Assembly: GCF_900091955.1 (NCBI RefSeq) | Contig: NZ_FMDF01000070.1 | Location: 1 to 64,000 of the forward strand | DNA length: 64,000 nt | Source: Streptomyces sp. Ncost-T10-10d | GTDB lineage: Bacteria; Actinomycetota; Actinomycetes; Streptomycetales; Streptomycetaceae | Direction of reading: 5' to 3' | In this document: positions 25,898 through 33,442 of the stretch, one piece after another | Numbering within the stretch: the stretch's first letter is position 1 | Layout: every line of letters begins with the position of its first letter | Translations under genes and position numbers: made by a program | The notes under the pieces: generated by a model | Database searches by the model: none | What the model saw: the letters and a program-made list of their open reading frames with translations, nothing else | What the model was told of the DNA's origin: nothing

Positions 25898-26134
25898 TTA
25901 CCTGTGCGCGTAGGGCAGCAGGGCCATCTCACGAGCATTCCTGATTGCCCGGGCGAGCTGTCGCTGCTGCTGCGCGGTGACCCGGGTCACGCGACGGCTG
26001 CGGATCTTGCCGCGGTCGGAGATGAACTTCCGCAGCAGATCGGTGTCCTTGTAGTCGATGCAGGTGATCCCGGCCGCGTCCAGCGGATTGGGGCGGGACT
26101 TCAGCGGCTTGTGGGGATCGTTGTGTCGTGCCAT
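25898..26134 (-). CDS. rpsR: 30S ribosomal protein S18, zinc-independent paralogue
   Basis: A 78-residue S18: [19 protein letters not shown] and the C-terminal basic part ([20 protein letters not shown]) are family-typical. It lacks the extra cysteines of zinc-binding S18 forms, keeping only one. ATG 26134 has AAGGAA upstream. It is last in the minus-strand arm of the Zur-type cluster (L33, L31, CobW-like, S18). Such C-minus copies replace zinc ribosomal proteins when zinc is scarce, freeing the metal. Confidence 0.92.
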   Translation of the reverse strand: MARHNDPHKPLKSRPNPLDAAGITCIDYKDTDLLRKFISDRGKIRSRRVTRVTAQQQRQLARAIRNAREMALLPYAHR

Positions 26135-26182
26135 GTGACATTCCTTGGAGGTGGGGGCTGCGCCGCCGTGTTCGGCGCGGGG

Positions 26183-27337
26183 TCAGGAAACCTGGTTGAG
26201 GAGCGAGTCGAAGGGGGCCGGGAGCTGTTTCCACGCCTCGGGTCCTGCGGCGTATTCGGTGTCGGTGAGCAGACAGGATTCGAGGAGTTCGGCCAGCCCG
26301 TCGCGGTCGAGGCCGGGGGAGGTGAAGACGAGGTGCTGGCAGCAGTCGCCGTGCTCGGGGTGCCAGTCGAGCGAGGCCGCCGCCCTGCGCATGGGGGGCA
26401 CCATGTCCCAGGCCGCGTCCGGCAGGGAGGCCAGCCACGGCCCTGCGCTCTCCAGGCAGAGCGCACCACCGGCGGCGTCCCAGGCCAGAAGGGTGTCGGG
26501 GCGGTCGGCGAGCCAGAACCGGCCTCGGCTGCGCGCGGCCGCGCAGCACAGGTCTTCCAGCGCCTCGTAGAGCCGCTCGGGATGGAAGGGGCGGCGGCGG
26601 TGCCAGACGAGCGTGGCGACCCCGGCCTCGTCCGCCTCCTGCGGCAGCAGGGCGCAGGCGGGGTGCTGGGCCGCGGCCGCAGCCTCCACGTCGAAGCCCG
26701 CGAAGGCCAGTCGGCCGAGTTCGCCCGAACCGGCGGGCACCTGATGTGCGGTCGGGTGGAGCTGAGTGAGCAGCGCGCGGTCCTCGTCGTCGGCCGCTTC
26801 GCTGTCGACGAGCGCGAGCACGGGCGCGTACTCCAGCTGTCGCGCCCAGGTGTCTCCCACGGTTCGCCGGTCGGTGGTGGCCGCCGCGAGACCCGCTTCG
26901 GCCAGGTCGTCGCCGTTGCCGAGGTACGGCAGCACGAGCGCGGGGTCGACGGCCGTCATCACATTGGTGAGTTCGAGTACGTGACCGCCGTGCGCGACGA
27001 CGACCTCGGCCATCGCCCTGGGCTCGACGGAGTCCCAGAGCTCGACGATCGCCAGCCGGGTCGGACCGCTGCCGGCCAGGCGCTCCAGCTCGGGGACCAG
27101 GTCCTCGCGCAGAGCGCAGCAGGCGCAGTCGTTGACGAGCGGGGCAGCGCTGTGGGACAGCTCGCCCGATGCGTCCCGTACGACGCGCCGCACGGTGCCC
27201 TCGGCGCCGGTGGCCAGATCGTGGTGGAGGGCGACGCTGCCGGGGACGATGCGCAGCAGCCGGTCCACAACCTCCTTGCGGGCATCGGAGTGCAGCCCGC
27301 CGACGATCACGACGGGCAACCGGGCCTGGTCCCGCAT
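26183..27337 (-). CDS. CobW/COG0523-family protein with degenerate P-loop
   Basis: A 384-residue member of the COG0523 metal-chaperone GTPases. The hallmark CxCC motif is present as NDCACCALRED (about residues 69-79), and the C-terminal CobW domain starts near RPFHPERLYEAL. The Walker A that should read GxxGxGKT is instead VVIVGGLHSDARKEVV, so the GKT is absent. ATG 27337 overlaps the L31 stop in a TGATG, giving coupled translation. Under zinc starvation relatives are thought to deliver zinc to essential proteins. Loss of the P-loop questions GTP hydrolysis in this subgroup. Confidence 0.85.
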   Translation of the reverse strand: MRDQARLPVVIVGGLHSDARKEVVDRLLRIVPGSVALHHDLATGAEGTVRRVVRDASGELSHSAAPLVNDCACCALREDLVPELERLAGSGPTRLAIVELWDSVEPRAMAEVVVAHGGHVLELTNVMTAVDPALVLPYLGNGDDLAEAGLAAATTDRRTVGDTWARQLEYAPVLALVDSEAADDEDRALLTQLHPTAHQVPAGSGELGRLAFAGFDVEAAAAAQHPACALLPQEADEAGVATLVWHRRRPFHPERLYEALEDLCCAAARSRGRFWLADRPDTLLAWDAAGGALCLESAGPWLASLPDAAWDMVPPMRRAAASLDWHPEHGDCCQHLVFTSPGLDRDGLAELLESCLLTDTEYAAGPEAWKQLPAPFDSLLNQVS

Positions 27338-27591
27338 CAGTTCGCCCCGCGGCGGCCGTAGCGGCGCTCGAACCGCTCGACGCGTCCCGCAGTGTCCAGA
27401 ACGCGGGCGGTGCCCGTGTAGAAGGGATGGCTCACGGAGGAGATCTCGACATCGACGACGGGGTAGGTGTTGCCGTCCTCCCACTCGACCGTCTTGTCGC
27501 TGGTCGCGGTGGAACGGGTGAGGAAGGCGGAACCGGCGGCCTTGTCGCGGAAGACGACGGGACCGTAGGCGGGGTGGATTCCTGGCTTCAT
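27337..27591 (-). CDS. rpmE2: 50S ribosomal protein L31 type B (zinc-free)
   Basis: An 84-residue type B L31, starting [20 protein letters not shown] and containing [21 protein letters not shown]. It lacks the CxxC zinc ligands of type A L31. ATG 27591 lies 34 bp after the L33 gene. Its stop shares one base with the CobW-like start. Expressed as the zinc-starvation substitute for rpmE. Confidence 0.95.
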   Translation of the reverse strand: MKPGIHPAYGPVVFRDKAAGSAFLTRSTATSDKTVEWEDGNTYPVVDVEISSVSHPFYTGTARVLDTAGRVERFERRYGRRGAN

Positions 27592-27625
27592 GACGGTGTC
27601 CTTTCCTGGTGGCGTGCGGGAGCGG

Positions 27626-27790
27626 TCAGCGCTCTTCGCGGAAGTCGACGTGTTTGCGGGCGACCGGGTCGTACTTGCGCAGGACCATGCGCTCGGGGTC
27701 GTTCCGGCGGTTCTTGCGGGTGACGTACGTGTAGCCGGTCCCCGCGGTGGAGCGGAGCTTGACGACCGGGCGTAGTTCGGTGCGAGCCAT
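27626..27790 (-). CDS. rpmG: 50S ribosomal protein L33, zinc-free paralogue
   Basis: A 54-residue L33 ([19 protein letters not shown], then [20 protein letters not shown]). The four cysteines of zinc-binding L33 are all absent. First gene of the minus arm; its start lies 13 bp from the Zur box at 27803-27823. Confidence 0.95.
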   Translation of the reverse strand: MARTELRPVVKLRSTAGTGYTYVTRKNRRNDPERMVLRKYDPVARKHVDFREER

Positions 27791-27802
27791 GGCGCTACTA
27801 TA

Positions 27803-27823
27803 TGGCAATGATTTCCATTTCCA
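27803..27823. promoter_or_regulatory. Zur box between rpmG and rpmB
   Basis: TGGCAATGATTTCCATTTCCA is a good match to the actinobacterial Zur operator pattern (TGaaAatGattttCAttttCA). It sits centrally in the 66-bp divergent gap, so one zinc-loaded Zur dimer pair could silence both arms of the cluster. The surrounding DNA is markedly AT-rich for this genome. Confidence 0.85.
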
Positions 27824-27856
27824 ACAAACGGTTCGCCGTGGAAAGCAGGTAGCGCC

Positions 27857-28093
27857 ATGTCCGCCCACTGCCAACTGACCGGCGCCCGGCCGGGCTTCGG
27901 CAACAACATCTCCCACTCGCACCGGCGCACCTCGCGCCGCTTCGACCCCAATATTCAGCGCAAGAGGTACTGGCTGCCGAGCGAAGGCCGCAGCATCCGG
28001 CTGACGCTCAGCGCCAAGGCGATCAGGACGATCGACAGGATCGGGATCGAGGCGGCCGTCGCCCGTATCCGTGCCGGGGGAGTGACGGTCTGA
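27857..28093 (+). CDS. rpmB: 50S ribosomal protein L28, zinc-independent paralogue
   Basis: A 78-residue L28: [20 protein letters not shown] followed by [12 protein letters not shown] and the [16 protein letters not shown] tail. Only one cysteine remains of the usual zinc set. Its TGA overlaps the rpsN ATG in a TGATG, so L28 and S14 are coupled. First gene of the plus arm of the Zur-controlled divergon. Confidence 0.94.
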   Translation: MSAHCQLTGARPGFGNNISHSHRRTSRRFDPNIQRKRYWLPSEGRSIRLTLSAKAIRTIDRIGIEAAVARIRAGGVTV

Positions 28094-28398
28094 TGGCCAA
28101 GAAGAGCAAGATCGCGCAGAACGAGAAGCGCAAGGCGATCGTCGAGCGGTATGCCGCTCGCCGTGCCGAGTTGAAGGAGATCATCCGTCGGCCGTCCTCC
28201 ACGGACGCCGAACGCCGTGCCGCCGTGGACGAGTTCCGGCGCCAGCCGCGTGACGCCGCTCCGACCCGGGTGCGGAACCGGGACGGCGTGGACGGGCGGC
28301 CGCGCGGGCATCTGCGGAAGTTCGGGCTTTCTCGCGTCCGTATGCGCGAGCTGGCCCATGCCGGATACCTTCCCGGAGTCACCAAGTCCTCCTGGTGA
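28093..28398 (+). CDS. rpsN: 30S ribosomal protein S14, zinc-independent paralogue
   Basis: A 101-residue long-form S14: [20 protein letters not shown] at the start and [20 protein letters not shown] at the end. The CxxC...CxxC of the short zinc form is missing. Translation is coupled to rpmB by a one-base overlap. A terminator hairpin follows at 28479. Confidence 0.95.
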   Translation: MAKKSKIAQNEKRKAIVERYAARRAELKEIIRRPSSTDAERRAAVDEFRRQPRDAAPTRVRNRDGVDGRPRGHLRKFGLSRVRMRELAHAGYLPGVTKSSW

Positions 28399-28478
28399 CC
28401 CGCTCGTTCGTGATGTGTGGTGGCCGGTCGTGATCCCCCGGCCGCTGCGGTTCGCTGAGCGCAGGTGTGGCATGACAC

Positions 28479-28510
28479 AGCCCCGGTGGCCGAATCGGCT
28501 ACCGGGGGCT
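28479..28510 (+). terminator. Terminator after rpmB-rpsN
   Basis: Stem AGCCCCGGTGGCC / GGCTACCGGGGGCT with an AATC-type loop, one bulge and one wobble pair, 80 bp after rpsN. Confidence 0.7.
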
Positions 28511-28525
28511 GCGGGCGAGAGGGGA

Positions 28526-28609
28526 TCAGGGGGCGCGGGTGACGGTTCCGGCCGCCGTGAGCGCGACGGTGACGGCCGGTGCGGTTGCCGCGCGAGCCGT
28601 ACGTTTCAT
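28526..28609 (-). CDS. Possible 27-residue signal-peptide-like ORF
   Basis: ATG 28609 is preceded by GGAGA at 8 nt on the minus strand. The product, MKRTARAATAPAVTVALTAA plus GTVTRAP, has a basic start and a hydrophobic core like a Sec signal peptide, but nothing follows it. It may be the truncated front of a small secreted protein or a leader peptide. It lies in the 496-bp gap 28399-28894, which otherwise contains only the terminator and a macro-gene tail. Confidence 0.3.
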   Translation of the reverse strand: MKRTARAATAPAVTVALTAAGTVTRAP

Positions 28610-28801
28610 CGATGGTCTCCCGGATGTGGGTCCGAAGGGCATGCGGAGACGAACGCTCCGCACCCGGATGCCTGTCCTGCGATGGCGACCGGAACGCTAG
28701 GGCCGGGTGTTCGGTGGAGACCAGAAGGGTGCTGTTCATGCTCGTTGATCGCCCTTTAGATCATTCTGCTCAAGATCGATCACCGTCCCGTCCGTTTTGT
28801 T

Positions 28802-28847
28802 CGAGAGGTGAGGAATTCGAAGAGGCCCTGGCAGCGCAAGGCTGATG
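28802..28847 (+). pseudogene. Second macro-domain gene tail
   Basis: GEEFEEALAAQG and stop, matching the end of the degraded macro gene at 25505 (AEFEEALAAQD). DNA at 28812-28847 matches 25771-25806 at 31 of 36 positions. Only this tail remains. Confidence 0.65.
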
Positions 28848-28894
28848 TCGGATTCTCGCCAGCCCCCGCGTGCCCCGTGACCGATGCTTGAGTC

Positions 28895-30367
28895 ATGCAC
28901 ACCGACACCGAGCGCTGCGTGCGGGCCGTCCAGTCCAAGGACTCCCGCTTCGACGGCTGGTTCTTCACGGCGGTCCTGACGACCCGGATCTACTGCCGCC
29001 CCAGCTGCCCCGTCGTGCCGCCCAAGGTCGAGAACATGACCTTCTACCCCAGCGCCGCCGCCTGCCAGCAGGCCGGATTCCGGGCCTGCAAGCGGTGCCG
29101 CCCCGACACCAGCCCCGGCTCCCCGGAATGGAACGCCCGTGCCGACTCCGTCGCCCGCGCGATGCGACTCATCCGGGACGGCGTCGTCGACCGCGAAGGG
29201 GTCCCCGGTCTTGCGGCCCGGCTGGGCTACTCCGCCCGCCAGATCGAGCGCCAGCTGCTCGCCGAGCTGGGCGCCGGCCCGCTGGCCCTGGCCCGTGCGC
29301 AGCGCGCCCAGACCGCGCGGCTGCTCATCGAGACGACCGGGCTCCCCATGGCCGAGGTCGCGTTCGCAGCCGGGTTCTCCTCGATCCGTACCTTCAACGA
29401 CACCGTCCGTGAGGTCTTCGCACTGGCCCCGGGCGAGCTGCGCAGCCGCGCCGCCCGTTCCGCGACACCGTCGCCCACTCCGGGCGTGATAGCGCTGCGG
29501 CTGCCGTACCGGGCCCCGCTCAACCCCACCAACCTCTTCGGCCACCTGGCCGCGACCGCGGTCCCCGGCGTAGAGGAGTGGCGCGACGGCGCCTACCGCC
29601 GCACCCTCACCCTCCGGTACGGACACGGCACCGTCGCGCTCAGCCCGCACCCCGACCACATCGTCTGCAGGCTCTCGCTCACCGATCCGCGCGATCTCAC
29701 CCTCGCGATCAGCCGCTGCCGCTGGCTGCTCGACCTGGACGCCGACCCCGTGGCCGTCGACGAGCAGTTGCGCGCCGATCCACTGCTCGCCCCCCTGGTC
29801 GACAAGGCACCGGGACGACGGGTGCCGCGTACCGTCGACGGGGCGGAATTCGCTGTACGGGCGGTGCTCGGCCAGCAGGTCTCGACCGCGGCCGCCCGCA
29901 CCCACGCCGCCCGCCTGGTCACCGCCCACGGCCTCCCCGTCGACGACCCGGAGGGCGGCCTCACCCATCTCTTCCCGACCCCCGAGGCCCTCGCCGCGCT
30001 CGACCCCGAACAGCTCGCCCTGCCGCGCAGCCGTCGCACCACCCTCACCACACTCGTCGGCGCACTCGCCGACGGCACACTGCGACTCGGCACCGACACC
30101 GACTGGGAGAAGGCGCGGGCCGAGCTGACCGCCCTGCCCGGCTTCGGCCCCTGGACCGTCGAGGTGATCACGATGCGGGCGCTCGGGGACCCGGACGCGT
30201 TCCTCCCCACCGACCTCGGCATCCGCCGCGCGGCCGGACAACTGGGCCTCCCGTCGACACCCGCAGCGCTCACCGCCCGCGCGGCGGCCTGGCGGCCCTG
30301 GCGGGCGTACGCAGTCCAGTATCTTTGGACCGTGGACGATCACCCCATCAACCACCTGCCCGCATAA
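28895..30367 (+). CDS. alkA: Ada-AlkA fusion: alkylation-sensing regulator and 3-methyladenine DNA glycosylase
   Basis: A 490-residue fusion. Residues 1-75 form the Ada zinc domain that takes methyl groups from DNA phosphotriesters (Cys34, Cys38, Cys65, Cys68 in YCRPSC and CKRC). Residues 85-185 form an AraC-type helix-turn-helix (LAARLGYSARQIERQL, FAAGFSSIRTF). Residues 195-490 form AlkA, with the helix-hairpin-helix LPGFGPWTVEV and catalytic Asp440 in FLPTDLGI. It should both sense methylation damage and excise alkylated bases. The ogt gene follows after 20 bp, so one transcript carries the whole adaptive response. Confidence 0.95.
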   Translation: MHTDTERCVRAVQSKDSRFDGWFFTAVLTTRIYCRPSCPVVPPKVENMTFYPSAAACQQAGFRACKRCRPDTSPGSPEWNARADSVARAMRLIRDGVVDREGVPGLAARLGYSARQIERQLLAELGAGPLALARAQRAQTARLLIETTGLPMAEVAFAAGFSSIRTFNDTVREVFALAPGELRSRAARSATPSPTPGVIALRLPYRAPLNPTNLFGHLAATAVPGVEEWRDGAYRRTLTLRYGHGTVALSPHPDHIVCRLSLTDPRDLTLAISRCRWLLDLDADPVAVDEQLRADPLLAPLVDKAPGRRVPRTVDGAEFAVRAVLGQQVSTAAARTHAARLVTAHGLPVDDPEGGLTHLFPTPEALAALDPEQLALPRSRRTTLTTLVGALADGTLRLGTDTDWEKARAELTALPGFGPWTVEVITMRALGDPDAFLPTDLGIRRAAGQLGLPSTPAALTARAAAWRPWRAYAVQYLWTVDDHPINHLPA

Positions 30368-30387
30368 GCAAGTTGGGAAGTTCACTC

Positions 30388-30912
30388 ATGACCGCGACGC
30401 ATAAGCGTGACGTGACCCGGCAGCACACGGTCGTCGACAGCCCGTACGGTCCGCTCACTCTCGTCGCCACCGACGGAGTCCTCGCAGGCCTCTATATGAC
30501 GGACCAGCGGCACCGCCCGCCCGAGGAGACCTTCGGCGACCCGGACCCGCGCCCCTTCGCGGAGGCGATCCGTCAGCTCGACGCCTACTTCGCCGGTGAA
30601 CTGCGCGAGTTCGACCTTCCGCTGCGTCTGGACGGCACCCCGTTCCAGCGCAGCGTCTGGGCGCAGCTCCAGCTGATTCCGTACGGCGAGACCCGCTCGT
30701 ACGGCGAACTGGCCGAGTTCCTCGGCAAACCGGGCGCCTCACGCGCGGTGGGCCTCGCCAATGGCAAGAATCCGGTGGGCATCATCGTCCCCTGCCACCG
30801 TGTCATCGGCGCCTCCGGCAGCCTCACCGGCTACGGCGGCGGGCTCGACCGCAAGCAGCGGCTGCTGGCCTTCGAGAACGGTACGCAGGACGACACCCCG
30901 GCACTCTTCTGA
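30388..30912 (+). CDS. ogt: Methylated-DNA--protein-cysteine methyltransferase
   Basis: A 174-residue suicide repair protein that moves methyl groups from O6-methylguanine to its own cysteine. The active site IVPCHRVI holds Cys136, and the helix-turn-helix arginine finger region (GASRAVGLANGKNP) precedes it. ATG 30388 lies 20 bp after the Ada-AlkA stop, so the genes are co-transcribed. The Ada regulatory domain is absent here because it is fused to AlkA. Confidence 0.95.
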   Translation: MTATHKRDVTRQHTVVDSPYGPLTLVATDGVLAGLYMTDQRHRPPEETFGDPDPRPFAEAIRQLDAYFAGELREFDLPLRLDGTPFQRSVWAQLQLIPYGETRSYGELAEFLGKPGASRAVGLANGKNPVGIIVPCHRVIGASGSLTGYGGGLDRKQRLLAFENGTQDDTPALF

Positions 30913-30939
30913 CGCCGACCGTGGGAAGAACGTGAGGAC

Positions 30940-30965
30940 GGGCTCGGAAGACCTGGTCCGAGCCC
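30940..30965. terminator. Bidirectional terminator between ogt and GDT1-type gene
   Basis: GGGCTCGG / CCGAGCCC stem with a 10-nt loop in the gap between convergent genes. Confidence 0.6.
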
Positions 30966-31017
30966 GCCCGGAAGCCACGCACGAAAGAGCCGAAGCAGCG
31001 CCGTAGCGGCGGAGGCG

Positions 31018-31602
31018 TCAGCCGGTGAAGATCTCCACGAGGGTCCAGATCGCCAGCCCCAGCATGCAGAGCCCACCGATCCGCTGAACCGTCTTGAGGG
31101 GCACCCGCTTCGCGATGAACCGCCCTGCGAGCAGCGCCAGCGCCGAGACGGACATCAGGGCGGCCGCGGACCCGATCGCCGTGGACCAGGTGCCGTTGCT
31201 CGCGGCCAGATTGGCCGTGGTGATCTGGGTGAGGTCGCCCCACTCGCTGATGAAGACCGCCATGAACGCGGTCGAGTAGACCGGCCAGAAGCCGGTCACC
31301 GTTTTGGTGCCGCCCTCCTCCTCGCCATCGCCGCCGCCGTTGCGCAGCAGCATGAACGCGCCGAACGCGAAGAGGGACGCCGAGACGAGCTTGACGATCC
31401 AGTCGGGCAGCAGCCCGATCAGGCTGCCTGCCCCGACGGCGATGGCGACGTGCACGATGAATGCGGAGGACGTACCGAACCAGACATACAGCGGTCGCAT
31501 ACGGGTGCCCATGGCAAGCGACGCGAACATCGTCTTGTCGGGGAGTTCCGCGAGGAAGATCAGCCCGAAGGCGGTGAGGATCGCCAGGGGGTCGAGGTGC
31601 AT
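31018..31602 (-). CDS. TMEM165/GDT1-family manganese (divalent cation) exporter
   Basis: A 194-residue membrane protein with six or seven hydrophobic segments in two homologous halves. Each half carries the family signature: ELPDKT at residues 19-24 and SEWGDLTQI in the second half (normally ExGD[KR][TS]). Characterised relatives export Mn2+ or Ca2+. ATG 31602 gives the normal N-terminus; the longer open frame runs through the riboswitch. The yybP-ykoY aptamer at 31727-31825 upstream makes manganese export the most likely role. Confidence 0.9.
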   Translation of the reverse strand: MHLDPLAILTAFGLIFLAELPDKTMFASLAMGTRMRPLYVWFGTSSAFIVHVAIAVGAGSLIGLLPDWIVKLVSASLFAFGAFMLLRNGGGDGEEEGGTKTVTGFWPVYSTAFMAVFISEWGDLTQITTANLAASNGTWSTAIGSAAALMSVSALALLAGRFIAKRVPLKTVQRIGGLCMLGLAIWTLVEIFTG

Positions 31603-31726
31603 TCCGGGTGGCTTTCTGTAAGAGCCGGGCCCCGGGCCTTCGCGAAGCGCCACTCGGGCTTTTCGGAGGACCACTCGGCCCGGCATGACGTCAGCGCCCA
31701 CGGGGCGCGGGCGCGTCATACCTGAC

Positions 31727-31825
31727 CGAAGGTCTCGCCCGCCCGTAAGAATCTTCGGGCCCGGCCACCGGGAACCCGGGGGCTCCAGTGTGTCGACGAC
31801 CGGTTTGCGGGGCTACTCCCCTTCG
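31727..31825 (-). promoter_or_regulatory. yybP-ykoY manganese riboswitch
   Basis: On the minus strand the leader contains CGAAGG directly followed by GGAGTAGC (31825-31812), and ends with GGCGAGACCTTCG (31739-31727). These are the two conserved halves of the yybP-ykoY aptamer (GGGGAGUAGC and GCGAGACCUU). The terminal stem CGAAGG / CCTTCG pairs perfectly over 6 bp. Between them lie two GC-rich hairpin arms. The expression platform (31603-31726) is GC-rich and can fold over the weak ribosome binding site of the exporter. By family knowledge Mn2+ binding turns the exporter on. Confidence 0.9.
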
Positions 31826-31939
31826 CAGCCATCCACTCTACCTCACCGGCCGGCGGGGCAGAGCAGGTGTTCGACCCGACGGCAGGGACCGGTAGAGTCC
31901 CACGGTGATCATCCGCGCCGGCACCGGAGGCGTCCCTGT

Positions 31940-32344
31940 ATGAGCCGCCGCACCCGCAAGGCCGACCCCGCCCAGGGCACGCCTCGCCCCACGGTCAGCG
32001 TCTGCCGCGGCTGCTGCTGCGGGACACCGAAGATCCCGGACGTCGACCACGCCGGTCAGCTCGCCGAGCTGCGCCGCTCGCTCGGCGAGACCGCCACGGT
32101 CCGTGCCGTCGAATGCCTGGACGCCTGCGAGCAGGCCAACGTCATCGTCGTGCAGCCTTCCGCGCAGGGACGCAGGGCCGGCGGCCGCCCGGTCTGGCTC
32201 GGGCTGGTCAACGACCCGGACGCCGTGACGGACATCGCCGCCTGGGTCGCGGCGGGCGGCCCGGGGCTGGCGGACCCACCCGGGATCCTCGACCTGTACA
32301 CGTTCCGCCCCTCGCGCCGCATACAGCAGGAACTCGATCACTAG
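31940..32344 (+). CDS. (2Fe-2S) ferredoxin-like, thioredoxin-fold protein
   Basis: A 134-residue protein related to thioredoxin-like [2Fe-2S] ferredoxins. Cysteines occur as CRGCCCG (22-28) and ECLDACEQ (58-65), the paired ligand sites of this family. A C-terminal helix ends in QQELDH. ATG 31940 has GGAGG 9 nt upstream. It is divergent from the manganese exporter leader and convergent with the sirtuin. In Streptomyces such proteins are often near cobalamin or sulfur genes, but not here; electron partner unknown. Confidence 0.8.
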   Translation: MSRRTRKADPAQGTPRPTVSVCRGCCCGTPKIPDVDHAGQLAELRRSLGETATVRAVECLDACEQANVIVVQPSAQGRRAGGRPVWLGLVNDPDAVTDIAAWVAAGGPGLADPPGILDLYTFRPSRRIQQELDH

Positions 32345-32429
32345 GCCTTCAACAGCCCGTCTCTCGCACTCCCCGGCTCGATCGGTGCCGCTGTGGCAGG
32401 GGTGAGCGTTTTTCGGCCGTACCGACCAC

Positions 32430-33179
32430 TCAGCCCCTGGAGCCCGTACCCGTGTCCGGGCCCGCGGCCAGTCGCTTCAGCAGTGCGGGAAACGCCGTGC
32501 CGATGGGCTCGCGGATCGTCTCGTCGGCCAGTTCGTCGTACGGCGTGGGATCCGCGTTCACCACGATCAGCCGCGCCCCGTTGTCCACCGCGATCCCGGC
32601 CAGCGAGGCTGCGGGCTGCACCTGCAGCGTCGTACCGACCGCGATGAATACCTCGCAGGCCTTGGCGATCGACATCGCCTCGCCCAGCACCACCGGATCG
32701 AGCCGCTCGCCGAACATGACCGTCGCCGATTTCAGGATGCCGCCGCAGACGGTGCACGGCGGGTCGGCCTCGCCCGCCTCCACCCGGACCAGCGCCTCGG
32801 CCATCGAGGAGCGGGCATGACAGCGGGTGCAGACCGTCTCGCGCGCCGTCCCATGCAGTTCGAGTACCTTGCGGGCGGTCAGACCGGCGAGCTGATGCAG
32901 ACCGTCGACGTTCTGAGTGATCACCCGCACCGCGGCCCCGGACCGCTCCAGCTCCGCCACCGCACGGTGGGCCGCGTTCGGCTCCGCGCCCCAGGTCGCG
33001 CTGGTGCGGCGCATCTGCCAGGAGCGGCGGCGGACCTCCGGATCGGCCATGTAGAAGTCGTACGTGACAAGCTTCTCGGCCTCCGGATCCTTGCGCCAAA
33101 GCCCATGGGGCCCGCGGTAGTCGGGGATGCCGGAGTCCGTGGAGATACCGGCGCCGCTGAGGATCGCGACGAGCGTCAT
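32430..33179 (-). CDS. cobB: Sir2-family NAD-dependent protein deacylase
   Basis: A 249-residue class III sirtuin. NAD motifs GAGIST at residues 9-14 and TQNVDGLH with the catalytic His near residue 98-105 are present, along with the zinc cysteines CTRC and CTVC. The GIPDYRG segment binds NAD. It removes acetyl or related acyl groups from lysines, for example from acyl-CoA synthetases, producing O-acetyl-ADP-ribose, a substrate of macro-domain proteins such as the one at 15478. ATG 33179 is the clear family start. Confidence 0.95.
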   Translation of the reverse strand: MTLVAILSGAGISTDSGIPDYRGPHGLWRKDPEAEKLVTYDFYMADPEVRRRSWQMRRTSATWGAEPNAAHRAVAELERSGAAVRVITQNVDGLHQLAGLTARKVLELHGTARETVCTRCHARSSMAEALVRVEAGEADPPCTVCGGILKSATVMFGERLDPVVLGEAMSIAKACEVFIAVGTTLQVQPAASLAGIAVDNGARLIVVNADPTPYDELADETIREPIGTAFPALLKRLAAGPDTGTGSRG

Positions 33180-33246
33180 GGCACGAGCCTACGCATCGCC
33201 GGCCGTCTCCCGCGAGGTCATTTCACCCGGTGCCGCGGTCCCCGCC

Positions 33247-33442
33247 CATGGCCGAGGCCACCGCAGGTCTCGATGCGGAACGCGTGGTGACGGTGCTCGC
33301 GGGCGTCGGCAGCCCGCGGGACGCCGTCGGACACGTGGCGCACGACCACATCGCGCGCGGCCACCGCACCGGAGCGCGGACCGCCGCACGCGAGGAGTCG
33401 CTGCGCGAGGTGGACGTCAGGCCGCAGGACCGACAGGGCTGA
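33247..33442 (+). CDS. Possible small hypothetical protein
   Basis: A 64-residue frame with high third-position GC and mostly helical composition, overlapping the 3' end of the convergent secreted-protein gene by 26 bp. It has no clear ribosome binding site and I recognise no family. It may be a remnant rather than a gene. Confidence 0.25.
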
